This document shows positions 12,719 through 21,271 of a DNA stretch of 64,000 nt, one piece after another. The DNA is taken from positions 1 to 64,000 of the forward strand of contig NZ_JANTHZ010000010.1 in assembly GCF_024752355.1 (NCBI RefSeq), given 5' to 3'. The DNA is from Ancylobacter mangrovi (GTDB lineage Bacteria > Pseudomonadota > Alphaproteobacteria > Rhizobiales > Xanthobacteraceae). The notes under the pieces were generated by a model. That model worked only from the letters and a program-made list of their open reading frames with translations. It made no database searches and was not told the origin of the DNA. A program made the translations under genes and the position numbers. Each line of letters starts with the position of its first letter. The stretch's first letter is position 1.

Positions 12719-12958
12719 GGACCCTTCGAGCTTTCGACCAATACCAGAGACGAACTTCAGCGCTGACTGAATCGAGGAAACAGCCGCGAAAAGACGCCGA
12801 ATCACTTGCTTGGTGAGACTTTAGCCCGAGCAACCGCGAGGTGGAATCGACCAAATGACCGGTTAGTCCGAATTTGGATAGATTTCTTCAACCTCTCGGC
12901 CCTAAGACACGTTTGGATGGCGACCCCGCGGCATGGTGCAAACCGAGCAGGAGGAACG
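12719..12958. promoter_or_regulatory. Divergent bcsN/bcsA control region
   Basis: This 240 bp region is noticeably lower in GC than the genes beside it (about 12815-12920). It should contain promoters for bcsN and for the cellulose operon. No known operator was recognised; the bcsA ribosome site AGGAGG ends 4 bp before its ATG. Confidence 0.5.
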
Positions 12959-15169
12959 ATGCGGAAGGCTTGGGCTGCCGGCGTGTGGGCAATCGCATCA
13001 CTGATCGTCGTATTCCTCATTACGCTCCCGATCAGCCTGCAGGCTCATCTCATCGCCGGCTCCATCGTTGTTCTGACGATGATCTTGCTGAAGACCTTCG
13101 GCCCCCCGGTCGGCGTCTTCCGCATGATCGCGCTCGCGCTCGGCACCGCCATCGTCCTGCGCTACGTCTATTGGCGTACCACCAGCACCATTCCGCCGAT
13201 CAGCCAGATCGAGGACTTCATCCCCGGCTTCATGCTCTACATCGCCGAGATGTACAGCGTGTTCATGCTGTTCCTCAGCCTGTTCGTCGTCTCCTCGCCG
13301 GTCCCCAAGCGCCCCACGCCGCCGATCCCCGCCGACCAGACGCCCACCGTCGACATCTTCGTCCCGTCCTACAATGAGAGCTCCGACCTGCTGGCCTCGA
13401 CCATCTCGGCCGCGCTCGGCATCGACTATCCGGCCGACAAGTTCACCGTCTGGCTGCTCGACGACGGCGGCACCGACCAGAAGTGTGAGCAGGACGATTC
13501 GGTCGCGGCGGAGGAAGCAAGATCCCGCCGGGCCGAGCTCCAGCGGCTGTGCGAGGGCCTCGGTGCGCGCTACCTCACCCGCGCCCGCAACGAGCACGCC
13601 AAGGCGGGCAATCTCAACAACGGCCTGGAGAACTCGACCGGCGACCTGATCGTCGTGCTCGACGCCGACCACGCGCCCACGCGCGATTTCCTGCAGGAAA
13701 CGGTCGGCTTCTTCCTGCAGGAGGAGAACCTCTTCCTGGTCCAGACGCCGCACTTCTTCATCAGCCCCGACCCGCTGGAGCGCAACCTCGACACCTTCGA
13801 CTACATGCCGTCCGAGAACGAGATGTTCTACGGCATCATCCAGCGCGGCCTCGACAAGTGGGACGCGGCGTTCTTCTGCGGCTCGGCCGCGGTGCTGAAC
13901 CGCCGCGCGCTGAAGGAGACCAACGGCTTCAGCGGCATCACCATCACCGAGGACTGCGAGAGCGCGCTGGAGCTGCATTCGCGCGGCTGGCACTCGATCT
14001 ATGTCGAGAAGCCGATGATCGCCGGCCTGCAGCCGGACAGCTTCGCCAGCTTCATCACCCAGCGCTCGCGCTGGGCGCAGGGCATGATGCAGATCCTGCG
14101 CTTCCACTTCCCCCCGCTCAAGCGCGGCCTGACGCTGGCCCAGCGCCTCGGCTACTGCTCCAGCAGCCTGTTCTGGCTGTTCTCCTACCCGCGGCTGATG
14201 TTCCTCATCTCGCCGCTGTTCTACCTGTTCTTCTCGCTGCAGATCTTCACCGCGGCGGGCGCCGAGTTCCTCGCCTACACCACGACCTACATGCTGGTGA
14301 ACCTGCTGATGCAGAACTACCTCTATGGCCGCTACCGCTGGCCATGGATCTCCGAGCTCTACGAATACATCCAGTCGGTCTACCTGTTCCCCGCCGTGGT
14401 GTCGGTCATCGCCAACCCGAGCAAGCCGACCTTCAAGGTCACCGCCAAGGGCGAGACGCTGGAGGAAGGGCACGTCTCCCAGATCGGCCGCCCGTTCTTC
14501 ATCATCTTCGCCATCCTCGTGGTCGGGCTGTTCGTCACCATCTACCGGCTGCTCACCGAGCCGTTCAACGCCGACGTGCTCATCGTCGTCGGCGCCTGGA
14601 ACGTGCTGAACATCATCATCGCCGGCTGCGCGCTCGGCGTGGTGTCGGAGCGGCGCAACCGCCGGCGCTCGCATCGCGTCGAGCTGATGCGCCGCGGCGA
14701 GTTGCTGGTCGGGGGAGCCACCTATCCGGTCTCGATCGAGGACGGCTCGCTCGGCGGCACCCGGCTGCGGCCGAATGCCAATGTCGTGCTGCCGGAGATC
14801 AACCGCGGCGACATGGCCCTGCTGCGCTTCAAGACCCTGGCCAACAACATCCCCATCGACACGATCCCGCTGGCCATACGCAACATCGAGAATGACGGCG
14901 AGGGCGTGCTGCTCGGCTGCCAGTTCATGCCCGACCAGCCGCTGCACCACCGGCTGATCGCGGACCTGATTTTCGCCAATTCCGACGAGTGGCACAAATT
15001 CCAGCACTCGCGCCGCAACAATCCGGGCGTCCTCATCGGCACGATCCGGTTCCTGCGGATGTCGATCTTCCACACCGGCCGGGGCCTGTCCTACCTCGTC
15101 CACCTGCACAAGCTCTGGCGGGAACGGCGGCGGCGGCGGCCGACCGGCGCGGCGGCCAAACGGGGATGA
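12959..15169 (+). CDS. bcsA: Cellulose synthase catalytic subunit BcsA
   Basis: This inner-membrane glycosyltransferase family 2 enzyme polymerises UDP-glucose into beta-1,4-glucan and extrudes it. Start: ATG at 12959, directly after AGGAGG; the frame is open further upstream but without a ribosome site. The 736 residues begin with two to four membrane helices. The GT2 core has DDGG (168-171), the UDP/metal motif DAD (235-237), TED with the catalytic base (330-332) and QRSRW (368-372), followed by more helices. A C-terminal PilZ-like segment shows clustered arginines (RRNRRRSHR) and DGSLGG, fitting the RxxxR and DxSxxG pattern for c-di-GMP binding. Synthesis is therefore probably activated by c-di-GMP. 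The stop overlaps bcsB (ATGA). Confidence 0.97.
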   Translation: MRKAWAAGVWAIASLIVVFLITLPISLQAHLIAGSIVVLTMILLKTFGPPVGVFRMIALALGTAIVLRYVYWRTTSTIPPISQIEDFIPGFMLYIAEMYSVFMLFLSLFVVSSPVPKRPTPPIPADQTPTVDIFVPSYNESSDLLASTISAALGIDYPADKFTVWLLDDGGTDQKCEQDDSVAAEEARSRRAELQRLCEGLGARYLTRARNEHAKAGNLNNGLENSTGDLIVVLDADHAPTRDFLQETVGFFLQEENLFLVQTPHFFISPDPLERNLDTFDYMPSENEMFYGIIQRGLDKWDAAFFCGSAAVLNRRALKETNGFSGITITEDCESALELHSRGWHSIYVEKPMIAGLQPDSFASFITQRSRWAQGMMQILRFHFPPLKRGLTLAQRLGYCSSSLFWLFSYPRLMFLISPLFYLFFSLQIFTAAGAEFLAYTTTYMLVNLLMQNYLYGRYRWPWISELYEYIQSVYLFPAVVSVIANPSKPTFKVTAKGETLEEGHVSQIGRPFFIIFAILVVGLFVTIYRLLTEPFNADVLIVVGAWNVLNIIIAGCALGVVSERRNRRRSHRVELMRRGELLVGGATYPVSIEDGSLGGTRLRPNANVVLPEINRGDMALLRFKTLANNIPIDTIPLAIRNIENDGEGVLLGCQFMPDQPLHHRLIADLIFANSDEWHKFQHSRRNNPGVLIGTIRFLRMSIFHTGRGLSYLVHLHKLWRERRRRRPTGAAAKRG

Positions 15170-17979
15170 TGCACATGCGCGCATTCTCCACCCTCGCGGC
15201 TGCGAGCCTGATCGCGCTCTTCGCCGCCGGCGCGGCGGCCCAGCAGGCCGGTTCGGCCGGCCAGGGCACGGGCGGGTTCTCGATGACGCCGCCGATCCCG
15301 GGCTATAACGATTCCGCGGCCCCGGCGGCGACGCCCGCTCCCCGCACGACCGCCTCCAGCGCGCCGGCCCCCGCGACATCGCCCGCTCCCGCGCCGACGG
15401 TTTCGGCGCAGGCGTCCCCGGACAGCGGCTCGGGCGCGACCTCGCGCGTGCCGGCCTTCACCCAACCGAGCTTCCCCTCGGCCGCGGCGGGCGCGCCCGC
15501 CCCGGTCACGCAGAACCGCACGGCGCCGATGGCGCAGGCGCCCCAGACCCCGCAGCCGCCCGCCCCCGCGGCGCCGGCGCCCTCGACCTCCGCGCCCAAC
15601 ACATCCGCGCCTAACACCGGGATCGACCTGCCCGGCGAGCCGGGCGCGCCCGCGCCCTCCGCGGCGCCGTTCCAGATGGTTCCCGGCCAGCCGGCCCCGG
15701 TGATCACGCCGATCCCGAGCGCCAACACGGCGCCGTCGGCGCCCGCGCGTCCGGACCGCTACATCATTCCGCAGCCGCGCATGATCTTCGCCGGCGAGGT
15801 CGCCTCGCGCGCCTGGGTCGTGTTCCTCAATGCCGACGAGGCCTCGCGGGAGGCGACCTTCCTGCTGAGCTTCATCAACTCAGTCGTGGTGATGCCGGAG
15901 ACCTCGCGCATCCGCGTCACCATCAACGGCCAGGCGATCATCGAGACGCCGATCGCCTCCTCGCAGGAGCCCTCCAGCTTCTCGACGCCAATCCAGCGCG
16001 GCATCCTGCGCGCCGGCGCAAACCTGGTCCGCATCGACGTGGTGCAGCGCCACCGCACCGACTGCACCGTCACCGCCACCTATGAGCTGTGGACCGAGAT
16101 CAACAACGAGGGCACCGGCATCTCCTTCAGCGGCGGGCGTCCGCCGCTGACCGGCGGTCTCGACGACCTGCCCTCGGTCGGCTTCGACGAGACAGGCGTC
16201 ACCTCGATCCGCGTCATCACGCCCGGCCCGATCGAGGGCGGCGGCAGCACCCGCGTGCTGCGCGCGGTGCAGGGGCTCGCCGTGCGCGGGCAGTTCCCCA
16301 ACCCGTCCGTGACGATGGCGGAAGGCGTCCAGGGACCAACCCCGCCGGGCGGGCTGACCATCGTCATCGGCACCGCCTCCGAGCTGCCGCGGCTGATGGC
16401 GACCCATCTTGCCGAGGCCAGCCAGAGACCGATCACCAGCTTCGTGCAGGATGACCGGCTGGGCGGGCCGACGCTCGTCATCTCCGGGCCGACGCCCGCC
16501 GATGTCGACCGCGCCATCGACCGGCTGAACAGCTTCTCGATCGACCAGAGCGAAGCCATCAACACGCAGACCCGCTGGTCGCCCAACGCGCCGATCTTCG
16601 ACGGCGCGCGCAATGTGCGGCTCGCCGAACTCGGCGTCACCACCCAGGAGTTCTCGGGCCGCCGCCTGCGCGCCGAGTTCCAGATCGCCCTGCCGCCGGA
16701 CTTCTTCGCCGAGGCCTATGGCAACGCCACGCTGTTCATCGACGCCGCCTTCACCGCGGCGGTCCGCCCCGGCAGCCACATCGACCTCTATGTGAACCAG
16801 CAGATCGCCTCGACCCTGCCGATCACCACGCGCGGCGGCGGGCTGCTCCAGCACCAGGCCATGTTCGTGCCGCTGCGCAACTTCCGCGCCGGCATCAACC
16901 GGCTGTGGCTCGAGGTCGTGCTCGACACCGAGTCCGACGCGCGCTGCCTGCCCGGCGCCACCCTGCCGGCCGATAACCGCTTCGTGCTGTTCGATTCCTC
17001 GGAATTCTCGATCGGCAATTTCGCCCGCATCGGCCGCATGCCCGACCTCGCCGCCTTCACGGCGAACGCCTTTCCCTACTATCTCGACGGCAGCCCGATC
17101 GCGGTCGTGCTGGCGCGCCAGGACGCCTCGACCCTGTCGGCGGCGAGCACGCTGATCGCCCGGCTCGCCCTGTCCAAGGGCACGCCGCTGCCGATCGACG
17201 CCTCCCCCGCCTCCGTGACGCTGGGCGAGCGCAACGCGATCTTCGTCGGCGGCATCGACCACATCTCGGCCAGTGTGCTGAACCAGGTCGGCGTCGCCGA
17301 ATCGACCCGCGCCAACTGGGTGGTCTCGGCCGGCGACGAGGCCGCCGGCGATTCGGCCAGCGAGAGCTACGACAACGTGCTGGAGCGCTTCCGCAGCCGG
17401 CGCGCGGGCGAGACCCCGGCCATCCCGACCGAGCAGCCGCGCGAGCACAACACGCCGGAGATCTACGAGCGCTGGCGCGAGAACGTGCAGAGCCGCGGCG
17501 GCATCTACGCGATCATCGACAGCTTCGAGAGCTGGCTGCGCAGCACCTTCTCCATCGGCTTCGATTCGCTGCGGATCCAGGAAGGCCCGCGCACCATGTA
17601 CGAGCCGCCGCCGCGCACCTCGATCCTGATGGCGCAGGGCTCCAGCACCAATGGCAACGGCGCGTGGACGCTGGTCACCGCCCGCACCTCTGACGCGCTG
17701 GCGGGCACCATGGCGCGCTTCACCTCGGACCCGGTGTGGAACCGCATCGGCGGCCAGGCGGTCGCGTTCCAGAACTCCACCGGCGAGGTCGAGCGGCGTG
17801 ACGCGGGCGCGTTCCGCTTCATTGTCACCCAGCCGCTGAGCTTCTCGAACTTCCGCATGATCGCCGCCAACTGGCTTTCGACCAACATCATGCCTTATGC
17901 TCTGATGCTGCTGATCGCCGGTACCCTGCTGGGTATCTGTACCGCGTTTCTCCTGCGCAGACTGGGACGCCCTACATGA
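15166..17979 (+). CDS. bcsB: Cellulose synthase regulatory/periplasmic subunit BcsB
   Basis: BcsB is the periplasmic partner of BcsA, guiding the glucan away from the membrane and anchored by a C-terminal helix. The start at 15166 overlaps the bcsA stop (ATGATG gives two candidate ATGs; the one at 15175 is also possible). The signal peptide runs LAAASLIALFAAGAAAQ. Residues about 30-195 form an unusually long Pro/Ala/Ser-rich, low-complexity stretch before the BcsB domain (from RYIIPQPRMIFAGEVA). The body alternates carbohydrate-binding-like and flavodoxin-like parts. The single C-terminal helix YALMLLIAGTLLGICTAFLL ends in basic residues. 937 residues; the ATGA overlap with bcsZ indicates translational coupling. 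Confidence 0.95.
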   Translation: MMHMRAFSTLAAASLIALFAAGAAAQQAGSAGQGTGGFSMTPPIPGYNDSAAPAATPAPRTTASSAPAPATSPAPAPTVSAQASPDSGSGATSRVPAFTQPSFPSAAAGAPAPVTQNRTAPMAQAPQTPQPPAPAAPAPSTSAPNTSAPNTGIDLPGEPGAPAPSAAPFQMVPGQPAPVITPIPSANTAPSAPARPDRYIIPQPRMIFAGEVASRAWVVFLNADEASREATFLLSFINSVVVMPETSRIRVTINGQAIIETPIASSQEPSSFSTPIQRGILRAGANLVRIDVVQRHRTDCTVTATYELWTEINNEGTGISFSGGRPPLTGGLDDLPSVGFDETGVTSIRVITPGPIEGGGSTRVLRAVQGLAVRGQFPNPSVTMAEGVQGPTPPGGLTIVIGTASELPRLMATHLAEASQRPITSFVQDDRLGGPTLVISGPTPADVDRAIDRLNSFSIDQSEAINTQTRWSPNAPIFDGARNVRLAELGVTTQEFSGRRLRAEFQIALPPDFFAEAYGNATLFIDAAFTAAVRPGSHIDLYVNQQIASTLPITTRGGGLLQHQAMFVPLRNFRAGINRLWLEVVLDTESDARCLPGATLPADNRFVLFDSSEFSIGNFARIGRMPDLAAFTANAFPYYLDGSPIAVVLARQDASTLSAASTLIARLALSKGTPLPIDASPASVTLGERNAIFVGGIDHISASVLNQVGVAESTRANWVVSAGDEAAGDSASESYDNVLERFRSRRAGETPAIPTEQPREHNTPEIYERWRENVQSRGGIYAIIDSFESWLRSTFSIGFDSLRIQEGPRTMYEPPPRTSILMAQGSSTNGNGAWTLVTARTSDALAGTMARFTSDPVWNRIGGQAVAFQNSTGEVERRDAGAFRFIVTQPLSFSNFRMIAANWLSTNIMPYALMLLIAGTLLGICTAFLLRRLGRPT

Positions 17980-19028
17980 TGCGATACCTGCTAGCTGGCG
18001 TCCTTCTGCTTGCGTGCGGGGTTCTTCAGGCAATGGCTCAGTCCCAGACCCTCATCTCGCAGGAGGCCTGGGCGACCTATATGAAGCAGTTCGTCCAGGA
18101 CAATGGACGGGTCGTCGACGAGGCGAATGGCGGCATCAGCCACAGCGAGGGCCAGGGCTATGGAATGCTTCTGGCGTTTTTGGCTGGTGACAGAAGCAAC
18201 TTCGAGCGCATATGGAGTTTCACGCGTACCGAGTTGCTGATTCGCGACGACGGACTCGCTGCATGGCGCTGGGATCCGAATTCAAATCCTCACGTGACCG
18301 ACGTCAACGCGGCGAGCGATGGCGATTTGTTAATTGCCTATGCTCTGGCGAGGGCCGGCCGCACTTGGGGAATTCAGGGATATACCGACAGCGCCACCCG
18401 CATTGCACGGGCAATCGGCCACAAGCTGGTGGTTCAGAACGGCAGCCGGCTGGTGCTGCTGCCGGGCGCCACCGGCTTCGCGTCGTCCGACCGCAAGGAC
18501 GGCCCGATCCTCAATCTATCCTATTGGATCTTCGAGACTTTTCCGGTCATGGCGCAGCTCGCGCCGGAGACCGACTGGGCAGCGCTCGCCAAGAGCGGCC
18601 TGGAGTTGCTGACCATTGCGAAGCTCGGTCCGGCCCGGCTCCCGCCGGACTGGATCTCGGCGCCCGACAACGCGCCGGTGACCGTGGCCGACGGGTTCCC
18701 GCCGGTCTTCGGTTACAATTCGTTAAGGATATCTCTTTACCTGTTGCGTGCAGGGATAGCGGACGCAGAGTTACAAGAGTCATTCCGCCGGAGCTGGCTG
18801 ACGGAGAACGGGGGAAGTCCCGCCATCGTCGACATTCCGACCGGACGCGTGCTTACGCGGCTGACCGACCCGGGCTATCGGATGCTCGGCGCGGTTCTGG
18901 CATGTGCTCTCAATGCGACCCCTATTCCGCAAGACCTGCGGCGGTTTGAGCCCACGCTCTACTACCCGTCGACACTGTATCTTTTGGGTTGGGCCCTGGT
19001 CGCGGAGAAATATCCGAGATGTCTCTAA
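17976..19028 (+). CDS. bcsZ: Periplasmic endoglucanase BcsZ (glycoside hydrolase family 8)
   Basis: This is a secreted endo-beta-1,4-glucanase that trims or edits nascent cellulose in the periplasm. The 350 residues have a signal peptide (LLAGVLLLACGVLQAMAQ), the GH8 acid region GISHSEGQGYGM with Glu58, and the GH8 signature ASDGDLLIAYAL (113-124, with Asp115 and Asp117). The product starts at the ATGA overlap with bcsB. Codon use is odd for this window: it contains TTA, ATA, AGA, CTA and many A/T-ending codons in its first and last thirds, while the middle (about 18420-18710) looks like the neighbours. This suggests a separate history or recombination for part of the gene. Confidence 0.95.
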   Translation: MMRYLLAGVLLLACGVLQAMAQSQTLISQEAWATYMKQFVQDNGRVVDEANGGISHSEGQGYGMLLAFLAGDRSNFERIWSFTRTELLIRDDGLAAWRWDPNSNPHVTDVNAASDGDLLIAYALARAGRTWGIQGYTDSATRIARAIGHKLVVQNGSRLVLLPGATGFASSDRKDGPILNLSYWIFETFPVMAQLAPETDWAALAKSGLELLTIAKLGPARLPPDWISAPDNAPVTVADGFPPVFGYNSLRISLYLLRAGIADAELQESFRRSWLTENGGSPAIVDIPTGRVLTRLTDPGYRMLGAVLACALNATPIPQDLRRFEPTLYYPSTLYLLGWALVAEKYPRCL

Positions 19029-21232
19029 AGCGAGCTGCCTTGCTGATCGTGCTTGCGGGAGCCATCGTTCCCGCGATCGCCCAGCAAGTCCAGCTCCCTG
19101 GAGGCTCCGGCAACTCCACCAATAGCGGCTCCCGCCCCAAGGTCGACGAGACCGCCCTGCGCTACTTCGCCTCCCAGGGCGACACGCGCCGCCTCGAGGC
19201 CGAGATCGCCCGCCTGCGCGCGCTCTATCCCGAGTGGTCGCCGCCCGCCGACCTGTTCGGTCCGCAGACCGACACCGAGCTGGAGCGGATGTGGAAGCTC
19301 TACGCCGACGGCAAGTATTCGGACGTGCGCAGCGCCATCGCCGCCCGTCAGGCCGCCGACCCGCAATGGGACCCGCCGGCCGACCTGCTGGCCCGCCTCA
19401 ACGAGGCCGAGGGCCGCCAGCGCCTGATCAACGCTTCCGACGCCCAGCAGTGGAACACGGTGCTGCGCATCGCCACCGAAGCGCCGGGCCTTCTGACCTG
19501 CGCCAATGTCGACATACTGTGGCGCGTCGCCGAGGCCTTCGCCAAGACCGACCAGACCCCGCGCGCCCTCGACGCCTACACCTACGTGCTCACCAACTGC
19601 AACGACACCAGCGAGCGCGTGGCGACGGTGCAGAAGGCGATCCCGCTGCTGACGGACGACGAGATCCAGAACCTGCTCAAGCTCGAGCGCAAGGACGCGC
19701 AGGGCAAGCCGGAATTCGCCGTGCTGCGCGACGACCTGATCCGCCGGCGCATGGGCAAGGCGGCCGAGAACCCCGAATTCACCGTCCCCGAGGCCGACAT
19801 CACCCGGATGGAGGAGCTCTCCAAGCAGAGCACGACCGCGGGCGATCCGCTGGTGCTCGGCTGGTACCTGTTCCGCCACGACGACGCCAAGCGCGCGCTC
19901 GAATGGTTCAAGCTGGCGCTGGACCGCAAGGGCGGGCCGAAGGCGGCCGAGGGCTACGTGCTAGCGCTCAACTCGCTCGGCCGCGCGCTCGAGGCGGAGC
20001 CGATCGCCTATGAATGGCGCGACAGCGCGCCCGAGAACAACAAGGCCTATCTCGACGTCGTCATCAGCCTGCTGACCGCCGATCCCCCGCCGGTGCTGGA
20101 CGAGATCGTGCTCACGCGCTTCAGCCCGGTGGTGATGCGCGACAAGTACGTCCCCGGCGCGCAGGCGCTCGGCTGGTACGCCTACAATACCGGGCAGATC
20201 GTCACCGCCCGCTCCTGGTTCGAGACCGCGCTCAACTGGGACCCGAACGACGAGCCTTCCGCCTACGGCCTCGCCCTCGCCTACTGGCGGCTGAAGGACG
20301 GCGCGCGGCTCAACGCGCTGGTGCGGGCCTGGGGCACGCGCTCCGAGCGCATCGTCGCCCTGGTCGACCCGGCGGTCCGCGCCCGGCTGGAGGCGCGCAA
20401 CGCCCAGTCCCAGATCACCACCTATACCGACCCGCTGATCGCCGCCGCCGCCCGCCTGACCCCGACCCCGACCCTGCAGCCGCCCCCGCTCGGCGCGCCG
20501 AGCGCGACGCTGGGCTCGAACACGCAGTTCCAGCCGGTGCCGGGCTCCACGGTGACGGCCTATGCGCCCACCAGCCAGTTCCAGCCGGTGCCGCAGTTCG
20601 AGGGTTCCTCGGCGCAGCCCGCGGCCCAGCCGGTGAGCTACACCGAGCAGACGACCTACACCGCGCCGCCGACCCCGCCGCGCCGCCGGAGCGTGACCCG
20701 CTCGGTCGCCCGCACCGGCAGCAGCGTGTCGGAATCGGGCGGCTCGGCCGGCGCCGCGCTCGCCCGCGCCTGGAAGCTGATGGAGCTCAACCGGCCGATC
20801 GAGGCGATCCCGGAATTCGACTACGCGATCAAGTACGGCCAGGGCCGCACCGCCGAGGACGCCGCCTACGGCAAGTCCCTCGCCTATATGCGCAAGGGCA
20901 TGACCAACGCCGCCCAGGCCGCCGCGCTCCAGGCGCCGCAGAACCCGCGCCGTTCGCTGCAGCTCAGCGCCGACCTGCTGGCCCAGCGCGCCTACGAGTT
21001 CTATCGCGACGGGCGCTATGTCGAGGCGATCATCTCGCTCGACGAGCATGCCCGCCTCGCCCCCGAGCAGCAGGACATGATGCTGCTGCGCGCCTGGTGC
21101 TACTACCAGCTCCACGACTACCAGTCGGCGAAGCGCATCTTCAGGGCGCTGGCGGCACAGGGCAATGTGAAGGCCAACGAAGGCATCAACGCGATCGCCG
21201 CTTCCACCCGCCAGCTCCGCGACGCCTACTGA
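19019..21232 (+). CDS. bcsK: TPR-repeat cellulose operon protein (BcsK-like, lacks the BcsC barrel)
   Basis: This is the last gene of the cellulose operon; its ATG lies 10 bp inside bcsZ. The 737 residues comprise a signal peptide (LLIVLAGAIVPAIAQ), then helical tetratricopeptide-like repeats (about 40-470), a Pro/Gln-rich linker (about 480-570, with QFQPVP twice) and further TPR-like helices (about 580-730). BcsC exporters of enterobacteria combine TPRs with a C-terminal outer-membrane beta-barrel; no barrel is present here. From memory, the periplasmic TPR protein of the Agrobacterium-type operons is called BcsK, and the layout fits. It may scaffold the periplasmic path of the glucan or bind peptidoglycan. 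The symbol is given with moderate certainty. Confidence 0.75.
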   Translation: MSLKRAALLIVLAGAIVPAIAQQVQLPGGSGNSTNSGSRPKVDETALRYFASQGDTRRLEAEIARLRALYPEWSPPADLFGPQTDTELERMWKLYADGKYSDVRSAIAARQAADPQWDPPADLLARLNEAEGRQRLINASDAQQWNTVLRIATEAPGLLTCANVDILWRVAEAFAKTDQTPRALDAYTYVLTNCNDTSERVATVQKAIPLLTDDEIQNLLKLERKDAQGKPEFAVLRDDLIRRRMGKAAENPEFTVPEADITRMEELSKQSTTAGDPLVLGWYLFRHDDAKRALEWFKLALDRKGGPKAAEGYVLALNSLGRALEAEPIAYEWRDSAPENNKAYLDVVISLLTADPPPVLDEIVLTRFSPVVMRDKYVPGAQALGWYAYNTGQIVTARSWFETALNWDPNDEPSAYGLALAYWRLKDGARLNALVRAWGTRSERIVALVDPAVRARLEARNAQSQITTYTDPLIAAAARLTPTPTLQPPPLGAPSATLGSNTQFQPVPGSTVTAYAPTSQFQPVPQFEGSSAQPAAQPVSYTEQTTYTAPPTPPRRRSVTRSVARTGSSVSESGGSAGAALARAWKLMELNRPIEAIPEFDYAIKYGQGRTAEDAAYGKSLAYMRKGMTNAAQAAALQAPQNPRRSLQLSADLLAQRAYEFYRDGRYVEAIISLDEHARLAPEQQDMMLLRAWCYYQLHDYQSAKRIFRALAAQGNVKANEGINAIAASTRQLRDAY

Positions 21233-21248
21233 GGGCGCGCCACGGGCT

Positions 21249-21265
21249 CCGCACCCAAGGTGCGG
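21249..21265. terminator. Hairpin between the convergent cellulose and sel operons
   Basis: The perfect arms CCGCACC (21249-21255) and GGTGCGG (21259-21265) form a 7-bp stem with a 3-base loop, 16 bp after the TPR-protein stop. There is no T run. It lies just past the selB stop on the other strand, so it may serve both directions. Confidence 0.5.
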
Positions 21266-21271
21266 TGCCGG

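Noticed and set aside
14989-15165. N-terminal extension of bcsB inside bcsA
   Set aside because: The extension lies in another frame of bcsA, is Arg/Pro-rich, and precedes the real signal peptide starting at 15166.
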